A stretch of 64,000 nt of DNA from Lamellibrachia satsuma (GCA_033239005.1 BSQZ01000052.1:2893501-2957500); one strand, 5' to 3'. Numbered from the stretch's first letter, positions 43,601-55,639 are shown. The notes: a model not told the origin generated them from the sequence alone. Made by a program: numbers and translations.

Positions 43601-46449
43601 GGCCGGATGGGCTCTAAGAGGTTAAGACAAAATATTTTGTTTAATTGATTTTGCCTGTATGACATTTCACACTGCCCATATGAGCTGAACAAAAAAAAGA
43701 AACACTGGTTTCAACAGCATAGTTTGTAGTAGTAACACAAGTTTACAAAAGTGACATTTCAACTTGGTAGAATATATTTTTCTTTCTTGCTATGTTGCTA
43801 TGATAATCAGTAAGTGTGGCAACTTTGTAATGTAAAAATTGTTTTTGTTTCAGCATTGGTGAGAACATCAAGCTATTGATAGACCGGCCTGACAGTACTT
43901 ACTGCTTCCGGCTACACCGAGACCGTGTCTACTACTTGAGGTCTGTGTTTGCATACTTCAAACTTCTCTAATCTTATTTTATTATTACTATCCCTAAATA
44001 AACATGTCGTAATGCCAATGAATAAATAAATTTTTTAAAAAGTTTATTATGTACGTTCCTTCAAAAATAATTTGAATCATGTTTATGGTATACGTGTGAC
44101 AGTAAATTATCTATAAAACAGACTTCATTGTACAGTTGTTTGTTGCTGCAGAATAATGAAGATATAATTCTTCCAGATGTTTGAAAACTATTACTCAGCA
44201 ATAGCCACACAAATCATAAAGGACCCTGATCTCATTTGTATTTTCTCTGTAACATTTGATGTATACATTGTTGCATTAGAATCGTCTTCTTCCCCTAGGT
44301 TCCATGCAGGGTGGGGGCCAACATCACTTAATATGTTCCTCCCTCTCGATGAGTCGTCTCCATCTATCGCGATCTTCCACCATGCTCTCCTACACAAGAT
44401 CTCTCCTAAAATTATCCTTCCATCATAATGTTTGTTTTCCTCTTCTCCTTCTACCTTTTGTGGTTACCTTGCTCTGTTTGTCAATCTTTCCTCACTCATT
44501 CACTCTATGTGTCCTGTCCATCGCAGTCTGCACCCAACTACCTTCATACTCAGGTGTTTCTACATTCTTCTCTCAATTCCCCCATCTTCCTTCTGTCTTA
44601 TCATTTCACTTTACATATTCTCCGAACTTGGTTTCTACTACCTGTGTTCCCAACCCATATCCACAAGCTGGTACCACACAGGCTTCACACACTTTCCCCA
44701 TTAGAATATTTGGTAGTAAATCTATTTGTTTTGTTTTACATTTCAGTGAAACATTGATGAAGTATGCATCATGTGTCGGAAAGGATGAACTGATTAGTTT
44801 TGGTACTTGTTTTGGAAAATTCACAAAGACCTTGAAATTTCGATTGCACATCACTGCACTGGACTTCTTGGCACCTTATGCTAAGGTAACCCTGTTAAGA
44901 ACAGTTAATTTTTCATAGCTCTGGTATTTTGTATACAGTGACTATAGTCATTATATATGATTGTGTAGTAACGTGTACTTCAATTACTCTTGTTCTTATG
45001 TAGATTATGCTTTGTGGTTAGAAAGGCTTTAATGGTTTTTTATACAGAAATGATTGAATTAAGTTCTTTTGACAAATGACTTGTAGCAGCACACATAACA
45101 GTAGACGGCATTAATCTGGTGGTATTACTGTGATTGTCACCTTTATCTTAAGATATACATTGAGGCATGATTAATATAATTACAAATGCAATCTTCTATA
45201 TGTTAAATGCTTACACTTTGTGTTAGACAATGGATAGTCTCCTCATTAACACATCCTAGAGGTAACAACTAATGGAGGAATGACGGTTGCAGTACAAGAT
45301 CTGGGTGAAGTCAAGTGCGGAGCAGCAGTTTCTTTACGGCCATCACATCATGAAGTCTGGCCTGGGCCGTATCACAGAGGGCACGACCCAGTACCAAGGA
45401 GTCGTAGTGTACTCCATGAATGACCTGCCATTGGTGAGACTCTTTACTAAGTCGTTCATCCAGTAAACTCATGCTCTTTAGGGGCCATCTCATTAAATGC
45501 AGATTCCTTGGGGGGGCATCTCAAAACATCAATGTTTAATACTAAAAAAATGGTTTCTTTGGAGAGGGAGGAGGGTTAGCAACTTGTTTAGTGTCGTCTA
45601 TCAATGTATTATTTTCCAATCCCATTCCATACGGGTGCTGATGAAAGATGAACAAGTATTGATATGATACGTGAGGTTGCAGCGTGAAGGACAAGGACGT
45701 TTTCATGGCTTGCCATAGATCAATGTAAAGTTTCATGGGGCATCTGATGTTAAATGAAATTGGTTTTGTGTAGTGTCATGCATGTTTTGAGGGTATATCA
45801 GGACATAATCCCCCCATACAATATCCTACTGGATAAAACCTTCAACTCAAAGTGAAGACCATGGCTGGTTTAATGGTTCAGGAAATCCTGAAACCATGTC
45901 AGGTCACAATTCGTGCAGGTGACATGCATACGCATGACTGACTGTTTCTGTGTTTGCTTTGATTGTGGCTGATGGGAACTTACTCCTGCAAGAAAACCTA
46001 GACAGCTTTGATCATCTAGTTCTGGTGTATTTTTGCTTCTAAGAATCAACACAAACATCAAAACTCTGGCTTTCACTGCTGTTGCCCTATGAGCATTAAG
46101 TCTGCTCGAAATATAATAAAATTTTAGCGTCACATGAATACCGACCTTTTTGTCCTCACTTATCATTGACTCCACAGCATTCATTCAACTGTTGATGACT
46201 ATGTTGTAAGCCACTGCTTTGATTTGACTTGCCTCTGAGCTCAGGTTTCCAGGGATTTCGGTAAAATAGAAGTGTTTCTTATTGTACCGTATTGTATTAA
46301 TTAACACATGATGCTTGTATTGGTTGCAGGGGTTTGGAGTTGCAGCAAAGTCGACTCAGGAATGTCGGCAAGCAGACCCTATGACAATCGTGTGTTTCCA
46401 CCAAGCTGATATTGGCGAGTTCATTCGCAGCGAGGACACGCTCACATAG
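40605..46449 (+). CDS. NIP7: 60S ribosome subunit biogenesis protein NIP7 homolog (5 exons, complete, 180 aa)
   Basis: NIP7 is a nucleolar factor for pre-rRNA processing and 60S assembly; its C-terminal PUA domain binds RNA. Exons: 40605-40660, 43854-43940, 44747-44885, 45293-45433 and 46330-46449 (TAG). Donors and acceptors are canonical, phases 2, 2, 0, 0, total 180 codons, the usual animal length. Start [20 protein letters not shown]; then [20 protein letters not shown]; then [20 protein letters not shown] and [11 protein letters not shown]; then the PUA part with [19 protein letters not shown] and [20 protein letters not shown]; end [17 protein letters not shown]. Every exon aligns without gaps to the known family, and no broken codon was found. 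Intron 1 is nearly filled by two hAT-like elements and a SINE, intron 2 has a LINE piece, and intron 4 a LINE 3' end. Head-to-head with the minus-strand coiled-coil gene. Confidence 0.96.
40862..41711. mobile_element. hAT-like non-autonomous transposon with long terminal inverted repeats
   Basis: The ends GGGGCACCCTAA (left) and GGGGCACCCTAA (reverse complement of right) are flanked by TAAATCAA at 40854-40861 and 41712-41719, a perfect 8-bp duplication typical of hAT. Inverted similarity extends about 190 bp inward: ATTGTTGTTGCTTTTCGTG and TTTAACAAATATAAAATAAA occur near both ends in opposite orientation. The 850-bp body is AT-rich with no transposase. It lies in NIP7 intron 1. Confidence 0.85.
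41219..41243. repeat. Short (AT)n run
   Basis: About 25 bp of TA repeat inside the hAT-like element. Confidence 0.85.
41857..42736. mobile_element. hAT-like non-autonomous transposon, GAATTG-rich family, copy 1
   Basis: The left end CAGGGCTGGGG and the reverse complement of the right end CAGGGTTGGGG are short terminal inverted repeats beginning CAGGG, as in many hAT elements. Flanks GTTCCGTT (41849-41856) and GTTCCGAT (42737-42744) are an 8-bp duplication with one mismatch. Both sub-ends are rich in GAATTGGAATTG repeats. The middle shares GTGATGAGCTT, GAGCAGGTATTT-type and GTCTGTACATTGT blocks with 48942-51125. No transposase. Confidence 0.78.
42885..43125 (-). mobile_element. tRNA-derived SINE, copy 2 (most complete head)
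   Basis: On the minus strand the head has an A-box-like GGCACAGTGGTTATGTGGT (43118-43100) and a B-box-like GGTTCAAAACC (43067-43057) at tRNA-like spacing. Then comes a body shared with the other two copies: CTGCCATTTTGG, CCCCACATTGCC, TTCTACCTGGT, and an end with GAACTCACAGAG. It lies in NIP7 intron 1, just after the hAT-like element. Confidence 0.8.
44290..44700 (-). mobile_element. LINE C-terminal fragment in NIP7 intron 2
   Basis: The minus strand reads LRWTGHIE at about 44505-44530, the RW-x-GH motif common near the C-terminus of some LINE polymerases. Further along, at about 44340-44385, it reads [14 protein letters not shown], a typical last block of such proteins. The frame is broken between the blocks. 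The plus strand is pyrimidine-rich and reads open by chance. Confidence 0.6.
46225..46290 (+). mobile_element. LINE 3'-UTR remnant
   Basis: CCTCTGAGCTCAGGTTTCC-x-GGGATTTCGG-x-ATAGAAGTG aligns with 33372-33412, the 3' end of the LINE in the minisatellite. It ends 40 bp before the last NIP7 exon. Confidence 0.6.
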
Positions 46450-46533
46450 CCAGCTGACTTATCTGTCACGTGTAATTACATGTTCCATAAAGTCATTGCA
46501 TCAACATTTCACTGTCACTGCATTCACGTCTGT

Positions 46534-46539
46534 AATAAA
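46534..46539 (+). other. Polyadenylation signal AATAAA of NIP7
   Basis: AATAAA about 85 bp after the stop codon, with a second AATAAA 9 bp further on (46543-46548). Confidence 0.75.
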
Positions 46540-46549
46540 TGAAATAAAT

Positions 46550-48933
46550 GATCCCTGATCATGATGACACGTTTTGTTTATTCTGTAATTCATTTAGTGA
46601 TTTTGTGTTTTACATGGTTCCCGTTCCTGGAAAGTCATGGATTTTCATAAAAAGTTCCAGGCTTGGAAAGTTGGGAATTTTATTAAGAATAACAGAATTT
46701 TAATTGTGTGAATTAGCACAACCCCTGTGTCGCAAAATCTGTCTCATGCACTGGTATCTTGATATCCTTGCTGGCTGCCTACAGTTACAATTATCTCCTG
46801 ATGAATTAAATCACAGAAGTTGGATAATTATGAAATTGTAGGCACTGCGACAGGAGTTCCCATGCGTACTGGCATAGCAGGCGACGACCGCAGAAAGTAT
46901 CTAGAGGGGGCAGACCACAGTAGAGAATTGCATTGGTGGCCATGTTAACGTTTTGTTTGATTATAAGAAAACCTGACCATCAAAAATTCAGAAACTTTTT
47001 CACAGCAACTGCCATGATCTCACTGACATGCTCACCAGCTTTTATCAAAATCACATACCTCCAGCTCTTTTAAAATGCCCCCACGTGCGATGCCCGTCAA
47101 TATTTACAAAAATAGCCATGTATTCATATGCCCACGTGGCCCATAGCAGAAAAATTCCCATAAATCCCTCTGCCAGTTAAACTCTAAAAAAATGCACTGT
47201 TTCACAGCCAATAGCTTCTACAAACAAACCTGTGAATATTCCTGCACTCATGTCACATAATATTAATTTATTAAGTTCCCATTTTACAATTTCATATGCC
47301 CTACATTCGAAATGTGAAACAATAAACAGGAAGGCCGACTGTGGTCTTAACCCTAGAACGATAGTGGTCTGATACCAACATTTCGCCTCTATTAGTTTAA
47401 TCGACAGAGGGCGTAAAGGTGGATCCTTTTTGCAAATATTGTTAACTTTGTCCACTAGGTGGCGCAAGTATGGCGCGTCTAATAGAATAGTGAGTGCGGC
47501 CTCATCGTTTATGCAGTCGTCCTTTGATGTAGCATGGTTGAATTTGGCGAAGCTAGCATCAAAAAAGATGATACGAATGCAAGGTTTGTACTGCCGCACG
47601 ATTGTTCTATTGATTGGCATAATCTACGTGTTTGTATGACACATTGTAAACAAATTGTTTCATAGGACGTGTTCGTCACACCCCGCTGATTCTGAGACTG
47701 AGGGGTTGAGTCCGCGTAAACAAAACAACAAGCTCACGGCACTGCATTCAGGCTGCCGTCGTTCACCGGCCGACACTTTATAAGGACTGGATTTCAGATA
47801 TGTGTCAACTGATTGCATTTTTGGCCCAGTTATTTAAATGCTGTTTTAAATTATATAAAGTGTCAACACATGCACTGTCACTGATAATTCATTATCATTA
47901 TTCATTAATCATTGTCATGAAAAATTCTCATTGATATTTTCTCATTGACATTGAGTGGGCCTGTTGTTTAGTAAAAGTGGTCCAATAGAAACGATAAGAC
48001 TTTGTACCTACCTGGGCTTTAACAAATGATATGGATATGTTATATTTTTATTTGCTGATGTCAGACACCAGCAGCTAGACTGGATGATCAACTTACATAA
48101 ATAGACTTGTACATGATCATGGTGTAAAGCAGGGTGTTCAAACTGTGGTACAATGCCAATACATAAATTACCACTGAATTTTTTATCTAATGTCTGTGCC
48201 TGCATCTACCATGAACTTTAGCAGCCACCAAAAATGTCAACAAACAATGAAACTTTTTTTGTAAAAAACACGAATGAGTGCATAACACTGTTGGTTTGCA
48301 TGCCACTGCAATATTTTATTGTGTAAACAAATCATGGGATGGTCCCATGCATGAGGAAAATAGCCGTTGTCCAAACCATCCCCTCATACATCATCTCATC
48401 GCACAGTCAATACTCTGTGATGAGATCAGGGAATGGGTGCACAGCAGATATTTCTTGGATTGCCAGGATGCCCAGGATTAAGCTTCCATAAAAGTAAATA
48501 AGAATAGGTCCTCTATTAATTACAGAGGACCTAATCTTCTACAGTAAAATGTAGAAGATTATAAAATAATTTTGTGATTAGTCTTACTGCCAGTGGTGAA
48601 GTCCTTAAACCAAGCAGCTACACATCGAGGCATATTGTACTTGCAGTTACTGTGTGTGTTGAGCATGTAGTTTCCCATGGGGGAGGGGCAGAAGATGATA
48701 CAGCTTGTGGTTAGAATGTTGCATGTTCGTAGAGTTCTGCATAGTCTCCCTCCAGTCTTGCACTGTTGGTATTCTCGCTGTGATGATGGCTTCGGCATAA
48801 GACCCATTTAAAAAAAATTTAAGCATTGCTCATCTCTGATCCATGTTTTCGAACTGTTTCGTGAGGCTTGTGTACCATACCTTACATGCATACTCCATTA
48901 CCAATTGGCTAGTGTTGCGTGGATCTTGACGAG
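46550..48933. other. Intergenic region after NIP7
   Basis: No gene is supported. A compositionally distinct, CpG-containing segment at 47350-47770 has a CTCF-like motif (47452) and a 43-codon plus-strand frame starting at 47534 (MVEFGEASIKKDDTNARF) without recognisable homology. Low-complexity DNA elsewhere. Confidence 0.35.
47452..47465 (+). promoter_or_regulatory. CTCF-like motif downstream of NIP7
   Basis: CCACTAGGTGGCGC matches the CTCF core consensus CCASYAGRKGGCRS at every position, in the same orientation as the motif at 40478. Confidence 0.45.
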
Positions 48934-49359
48934 GTGGTAGGCATCAGATTTTTTTTTTGTATCAGTTTTTAATTGAATTGTAATTGAATTGATGAAAAAA
49001 TTTTGAATTTGAATTGAATTGACAAAAATCTAAATAGATTGAATTGGAATTGAAGTCTGCAAAGGAATTTTAATTGATCAATTTGTACGAAACTACATTT
49101 TCTATGTAAATGTAAATCAGAGTATGTTACAATTTAGTTACTCTCAAGACTGACTTCGACTTAAAATGACACAGTGTGATGAGCTTATCTTGAAGTCAAT
49201 AGAGGTTTGTGGGGCAGCGCAACAAAAGGGAGTAATTGACTTACTAATCCTTGGGCAGGTATTTTCTCAAGCCAAAAACAGCCTACACATCTTCCCATGT
49301 TTGAGTAGTGGCCTAGCCATTGCCTGTGCATTGTGTGCTGCCCTCTGGCTTGTACCAGA

Positions 49360-50620
49360 TATATAATAATAATAATCTAGTTCTTATATAGCGCATACTC
49401 CTGTAGATAAATCAATGTGCTTTACAATAAAATAATACATACATAAAATTGCACACAATTATGCTGATAATCCAGATATAAAAATATATGTAATATTGTA
49501 AATTATTAAATAAATGCTCTTTTAAAACCAGTTAATATATATATATGTGTGTGTGTAGGCCCATAGTGGCGCGCACAACAACAGGCAGCTGATTCCAAAG
49601 TTGGGGTACCAAAATCCCAAAGGCATGTTTCCCAATCACACGCTTTGACACCTGTTCATTTAGTGTCAAGTGCTGCATCTGTCGTAGTCCGCTGTCATGC
49701 ATGGTGGTGTACATGTACCTGTTCAGCTAGATAATTGGGTGCCAGGCCATGTAAACATTTAAACACAATTACTATCACTTTAAATTCGATTCAGTGACGC
49801 ACAGGTAGCCAATGCAGCACCCGCAACTTGGGTGACATGGGCACGTTGCCATGTCCTAGTTACCAAGCAGGCAGCTCTGAGCTTTGTTTTGGACCGTTGG
49901 CGTTCAATTTGTGCAAGTGGTAGTCCTAGCAATAGCGATTTGCAATAGTCCAGCCGTGATGTTATAATTGCTTGAACCGCACTTCTTGTAGCCTCAGGTA
50001 TTAGATAATGCCGAATTGATGATAGCCTGCGTATATGGTAGTTGCAAGTGGCACAGACAGCAGTAACCTGGTCGATCATAGATAACTGTTGGTCCATAAT
50101 TACAGCCAGATTTCGAACACGCGACGCAGGAATGAGGTTGCTACTCCCAACACTGAATGGGCAGGAAACAGCATTGTCAAATTTAGTGTTGTGTTTGGAG
50201 ATGAAGAGTATTACTTCAGTGTTGCTGTCAATTAACTTCAGTTGATGCAGCAGCATCCACGTTTGTATTTCTCTTATGCATGTGATTAGATTCCCCATAG
50301 ATCATTCTTTGTCACTTTCAACCTTAGGGTTAAACGACACACAGATTTGTATGTCATCAGCTAATACCATGCCACTGAAGTATGCGATTAATCGGAGCAG
50401 TATACATCGTGACTAGAATTGGTCCAAGTACAGAACCCTGTGGCTCTCCATACCACAGTGGAACACATTCCGATGACGCACCATCAATTTGAACATGATA
50501 TGTCCTTCCATCCAAATATGACCTAAACCACGATAGTGCTTGACCCTGTATCCCAGATATACTAACAACTGGAATAAGATACTTATGTATAACTTTGGGA
50601 TCAAATACTTTTTGCAATTA
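49360..50620 (-). mobile_element. LINE reverse-transcriptase fragment nested in the hAT-like element
   Basis: The minus strand 50357-50617 carries IQGQALSWFRSYLDGRTYHV and GEPQGSVLGPILVTMYTAPI. 49780-50298 carries LHQLKLIDSNTEVILF, RVRNLAVIMDQQLSM and SRLDYCKSLLLGLP. 49532-49714 gives the C-terminal LWNQLPVVVRA. The catalytic YADD segment near 50340 is broken. The 3' tail is an ATA run at about 49363-49375 next to TATAGCGC, as in the copy at 19996. Confidence 0.85.
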
Positions 50621-50763
50621 CGTTTGAAGAAATCAGTAAAATAATTATTGTACTAAAGATTGGTGGTTGATTAGATAATACCTTTAATTATAACTGGGCA
50701 ATGTTTATACTGTGCTGACTGCGAACTGTATATCAGGTATTTGTGAAAATGTTCCTCAATTTG

Positions 50764-50764
<1 letters not shown>

Positions 50765-50800
<36 letters not shown>
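50765..50800. repeat. (AT)n microsatellite
   Basis: About 36 bp of TA repeat inside the hAT-like element. Confidence 0.9.
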
Positions 50801-50802
<2 letters not shown>

Positions 50803-51275
50803 TTACGATTTTCTTCAACCACGTTGAGTAAGTAATCAAAATAGTTGTGGTTGAAAAAAATTTTTATTCATATATGTATATCAAGTGTTACTTGCAAATG
50901 CTGCTTTTTCGTTAGTTTCATCACAGAGTTGGTATGCTATCTATATAGTTTGATATGTAATGTATGTATTAACTGATGATATATTTCTGCTGCTAGATAG
51001 TGCTAAATGAATTGAATTGGAATTGATCTTTTTTGTCAATACATTGAATTGAGTTTAAATTGAATCTTTATAAATAGTTTAAGACTTGTGAATTGGAATT
51101 GACAGAATGAATTGACCCCGGTCTGGTGGTAGGAATCAACTCGGGCTCGGTTGAGCAGGATTATGAAGTAGAGGCATTGTGATGCTTTAGCGGTTATTTT
51201 GTCTATATGGGCTTGCCATTTTAAGAAGAAGAAACACCTCTATTCTGCCCAGTTTCTCGAACATTGTTAGTTATT

Positions 51276-51280
<5 letters not shown>

Positions 51281-51348
<68 letters not shown>
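51281..51348. repeat. (AT)n microsatellite
   Basis: About 68 bp of pure AT dinucleotide repeat in the intergenic region. Confidence 0.95.
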
Positions 51349-51349
<1 letters not shown>

Positions 51350-51355
<6 letters not shown>

Positions 51356-54300
51356 CACACATCAAGAGAGAACAAATGACATTCTGCAAACAGCAAAAAA
51401 AGCACTGCAATGACTAATATACTAAGTTTGAGGCATATTATGCCTTGCGTCCTCTGACAGCTGATACAACTTGATGTTTCTGAAAATTTCATCTGCACAA
51501 GACAATTTAAAGTGTACACTGAAAACAAAACCAGACGAATCTCTTTGAAGCAGCAATCTGGCATTCTGGTTCCATTCACTCCTACATGACTGCATCGGAT
51601 AGTTTTGTACACTAAGGACACTGATTGCTCACATGCACGCACACACGTACGCATGCATGCACGCACACACGCACATGGTATGGCATTTCATTCAGCAACG
51701 TATATATGGTGTACCAAGGTGATAAGTAGAAGATAATTTACTGCCTGGTTTTTATTATATAGGATGATGAAATAGACCATTCATGTTTTTGTGTCGCATC
51801 TGTCACACTTATAAATCTATGTCTCCTCCAAAAGTTTCCACAATGATAATTCTTTCTTTTACTTGTAGAGGTGTATTATGATGGTAGTGATAAGGTGAAA
51901 ATAGAAATGTTAGGTTTTCCATCGAAACTATCGAATGATAGTGCTGACAGTGCAAACTTGTGTTCCTTTTTGAAAATCCAGTTCCACCCAACATAATTGT
52001 TTTGGACTGAGAAATAAATTAATTGTCTAGTTATGTTCTACACCTGACACCTCACTCAGTATACCTCTCATGGGGCACTGATTTTCATTGATTCCATTCT
52101 ACAGGACAAAAACATGTGTGACAGATTCAACATTAATTGTGACAGACGCGACATAAACGACAAGGTAAATCAAATTAATTTTTATTTTCAAAACTGTCTC
52201 TTAACTTGGTTGGGCTGTTGACTTACATTCTGGGAAAATAGGGTGTGACAGACAGAATTCAATTGAGGATGGGTTGTAAGGCAGAAAAAACTCTTTTTTT
52301 TATACAGATTGTGATACAGCTACTGCCCTAAACTGCTGTCTCTTGAAAAACAACGCCAGATTCCCACCTCAATAACTCAGCAATGGATGGGAGTAGACAG
52401 TTAATTTTTTTCACCCAAATATACCTTGGGGTATATATTCAACACAAAAAAATAAAAGGAGGCATCCAGACCTTCGTGTAATTTTTGTTTTTACACATGA
52501 AATGTCATCGTCAAAAGTTTTTACATTTTTATGCAAAAATACCCCCATTTTTAGGCCCTCAAATAGCTGTATTAGAGGCAAATCTTGATGAAATTTGCCA
52601 AAGTTGTCTTTGCTGAAAGATTAGACCATTTTTTATCCCTAACAAAAATTAAAAGTGGGATATTAATCTAAACAACCGAACAACAAAGCTCATAAGTTTA
52701 GAAGATGAAAGTGTTCCATTTTTTGTGACTTCGCTCATATATATATACTTTGTTGGATGAAATGCCATACTGTGTCATTTTGGTCAGATGGTTCAAACTC
52801 ACAGTTTAAGAATCAATACATTCTTGCAGTTCTCCCTGGATTGGAGAAAATCAAACCTTAGCAATAAGATGGGTCTTCTAACTTTTGTAACATCCCATGA
52901 TAAATTCCAGTTGATGGAACAGATGGATCGGTGAAGTGAAATTTATGGGGAAAGGTTACCGTTAGGAGCAGGAAAACCCATGTGAATACTGCTGGGAGCC
53001 TTGTGTTAGCTGCGCATGACATGCCACATGCTTGAAATGCCACCAACTGGTGACTAGTAGCTAAAATATACCATGCTTTAAAGTAAGCTGCAATTATTGT
53101 TAAGCCTCAACACACACCTAAGCAATTAGTTAGGTGCTTTTAAGTTTTATGTTAAGCCTAAGGCCACTAGCTTTTGAAGAATTTAGCAGCAACGTTGAAG
53201 CAAATATACTGATGTCTTATTTTTTTGATGTGAGTGACAGCTAATGTGTGTAGGTACTAGCAGTTTTAACATTTTGATAAACAGGACTGCCTACATAGCG
53301 ATGCACGCTATAACCCTAAGTCACCATGTGCTTTCAATCAATAATATGTTTTGATGTGATTGGTTGAAAGGTTGACATTTAAAACAATCTAATGTGACAC
53401 TGGAATTGCCCAATAAGTTACAAGTGCAGAAACTGAATACATGTAGTAAGAGCGTGATGTAACCTCTCATATAGATTTTATATATAAAACAGTAACAAAT
53501 ATAGGCAGTTCAGCAAGGGCTAAGCCTAGGACTTCATTTAGATAACGTGGATAACGAATTTGGTAATATTGACCCTCATCAAAATATGTCTTAACAGTAT
53601 GGTCTTAATAAAAATACATGAACAGCAATTAGAGGAATAAATATGACACATCACAATGTAAACAGTGTTGATCAGGCAAACTTGTTCCCGCATAAAAACT
53701 TTGCATTCTATTAAAAAATTGCACCGACACAATTATAGATACATTGTGCATGAATGCTCCACTGTGCATGAATGCTCCACTGTACATGAATGCTCCACTG
53801 TACATGAATGCTCCACTGTGCATGTACACAATTTACACTAATTACACATACTTTCCTTGCTGGCTCCTATTGTTCCACCATTGTTCCACCATGTGAAATC
53901 TGTGTAAGGATCCCATGGGGCAGATGACTAAAGGAATGACAAAGGACGTTAGCCTGTCGTAAGGGGCCGTCATGATCAGCCTGTGGATGTCAGTTCAGGC
54001 AAATAGCAGGAAATGGTGCGAGAAATGAGCTCCAATTACCCACAAGTTGAGTTCTCGCAACAACAGAAAATTATTCTACAAAAAGTACATATAACTTGAG
54101 ACCTGAATCTGCAGTTGTGCTTCAGAAAGGGATAACAAGTGATATGTGTCCTTTAACACTCCATCCTCCACTGATTTAGCCTATCACAAATTTGGTTTGT
54201 TGATGCCCATATATGTAGTGTGTAAATAGTTTATGTAACATCTGCAGTCAATTTAATTAAAAAAATGCCTAGTTTTGTTCAAATCATCAATAGAATTGAA

Positions 54301-55430
54301 ATGAGACTTGCAGAGAAATCAAATTTGAGGAGGGGCCTTTAAGAAATAGTCCCACCCCAAGATGATGATAAATCATGCCCTAATGGGGTTATACTAGCCA
54401 GCCTACTGAAAATGATTGACGAGAGCACTGTGTGTAAAATCTCTGGCTAGAACCATTAATTGATTGAATTGACATAGATCAAACCATTGTATTGCAGTTC
54501 CACCTGGACTGTGGTAGTCTTTCTGAAAAGAAAACAACAAATGTGAGATCAAATTGTCAGGTTTAATGTGATACCCTAATCCTCACTAAGCAGAAGACAG
54601 TTAGTTCACATGAAAACCAATATGGCATTTTGTGCAAACACCAATGGCAATGTTCTGCTCTGTGGTTACTAATGGCAAAATCAATAGAGCTCTCTGTCTA
54701 GGAACACGGTCTTCATGTGCTGCTTTTGACTATCATAAGCCAGGCCCAGACATTGTTGTCATTCAGTGCCAGTTTGAGACAACATCTACTATATGACTAA
54801 ATTCAGATGTTACATATATTTTGTTAGTATATATTTTTATCTAGAAACATCAATAATGCTGTATAAAATTTAAAAAAAAACTAAAATGAATATGTACCAT
54901 ACACATGATGACAATGTATGTGGTTTGTTTATCAGTCTATGACTCAAAGATTAGTGAAGTGAATCCCCTTTTATTTCAACAGTTGGGAGTGACAGCCCTC
55001 CTATTTACACCTAATTCGTTCAGTATTTGTAAAGACATTTGATTTACAATGCAGTGTTTCAGTAGTAGCGAGGTCCCTCTCACTCTCATTTACAATTCCT
55101 GCTCCATTAGCGTGCACTGATTGCATTATTGTGCACTGACGAAATGTCACATTCAGGTGCAGTGTCGTTAGGTGTGTGATGGAAGATCCGACCACGTAAA
55201 AAGGTTGCACATTACGAGGCGGCAAGAGCCCTCCATCTGTGAGTTTGTGCCGAATTGGTTTGAAAGACTCACATTAACAGTATTACATGTGTCAGGTTGT
55301 CATAAATCTGTTCCACTGGCTGACATGTGAAGAGGATACAACACATTTTTATTGTATTCTTGTGTAGTGTTTAGCAGAATTGTCAGGGCCTAGTCATTCA
55401 ATATTAAGCTGTGGCACTTATTGTGGTGAG
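51350..55430. other. Intergenic or anoctamin 5' region without recognised genes
   Basis: No homologous reading frame. Holds a (CACG)n-like run at 51630-51675 and the 18-bp repeat at 53745-53825. The anoctamin-like gene has a splice acceptor before its start codon, so an untranslated first exon must lie upstream, possibly here; I cannot place it. Confidence 0.35.
53745..53825. repeat. 18-bp tandem repeat, about 4.5 copies
   Basis: Unit GTGCATGAATGCTCCACT / GTACATGAATGCTCCACT repeated about 4.5 times. Confidence 0.92.
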
Positions 55431-55491
55431 TGAGTGGGTGGGTGGGTGGGTGGGTGGGTGGGTGGGTGGGTGGGTGAGTGAGTGAGTGAGT
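55426..55491 (+). repeat. (GGGT)n tract flanked by (GAGT)n
   Basis: Ten consecutive GGGT units from about 55435 to 55474, bracketed by GAGT units. Four G3 runs with single-T loops are the basic requirement for a very stable parallel G-quadruplex; here there is room for two in tandem on the plus strand. Confidence 0.95.
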
Positions 55492-55639
55492 GATACGCCC
55501 ATGCCATGGGTCCACAGCAGGTTACATTTCTGATAACATAAAGACACATTTACATTTCTGACAATTAATGACACATCTGCAGTAAGAAGCACTTTTCCAG
55601 GACCTTCTCACCTGCTAGGTGGCAGGTACTAGTTGAGTT

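Larger units (their letters stand above)
48942..51125. mobile_element. hAT-like GAATTG-rich transposon, copy 2, with nested LINE
   Basis: Perfect 8-bp flanking duplication GTGGTAGG at 48934-48941 and 51126-51133. Ends are CATCAGATTTT (left) and CAGACCGGGGTC (reverse complement of right), so the inverted repeats are eroded. GAATTG-rich segments near both ends (48970-49070 and 51005-51110) and the inner blocks GTGATGAGCTT, GGGCAGGTATTTTCT and GCCTGTGCATTGTG match copy 1 at 41857-42736. A minus-strand LINE occupies about 49360-50620. Confidence 0.75.

Noticed and set aside
43560..43625. Possible piggyBac end (reverse complement begins TTAACCTCTTAGAGCCC)
   Set aside because: No matching opposite end within reach, so no element can be delimited.
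44304..44918. 204-codon plus-strand open frame rich in Ser/Phe/Leu
   Set aside because: It overlaps a pyrimidine-rich LINE fragment read in reverse and runs through the real NIP7 exon 3 and its splice sites; it is open through composition.
47177..47620. 147-codon minus-strand frame as a real gene
   Set aside because: No recognisable domain, no supporting exon neighbours; reported only as part of an unexplained island.
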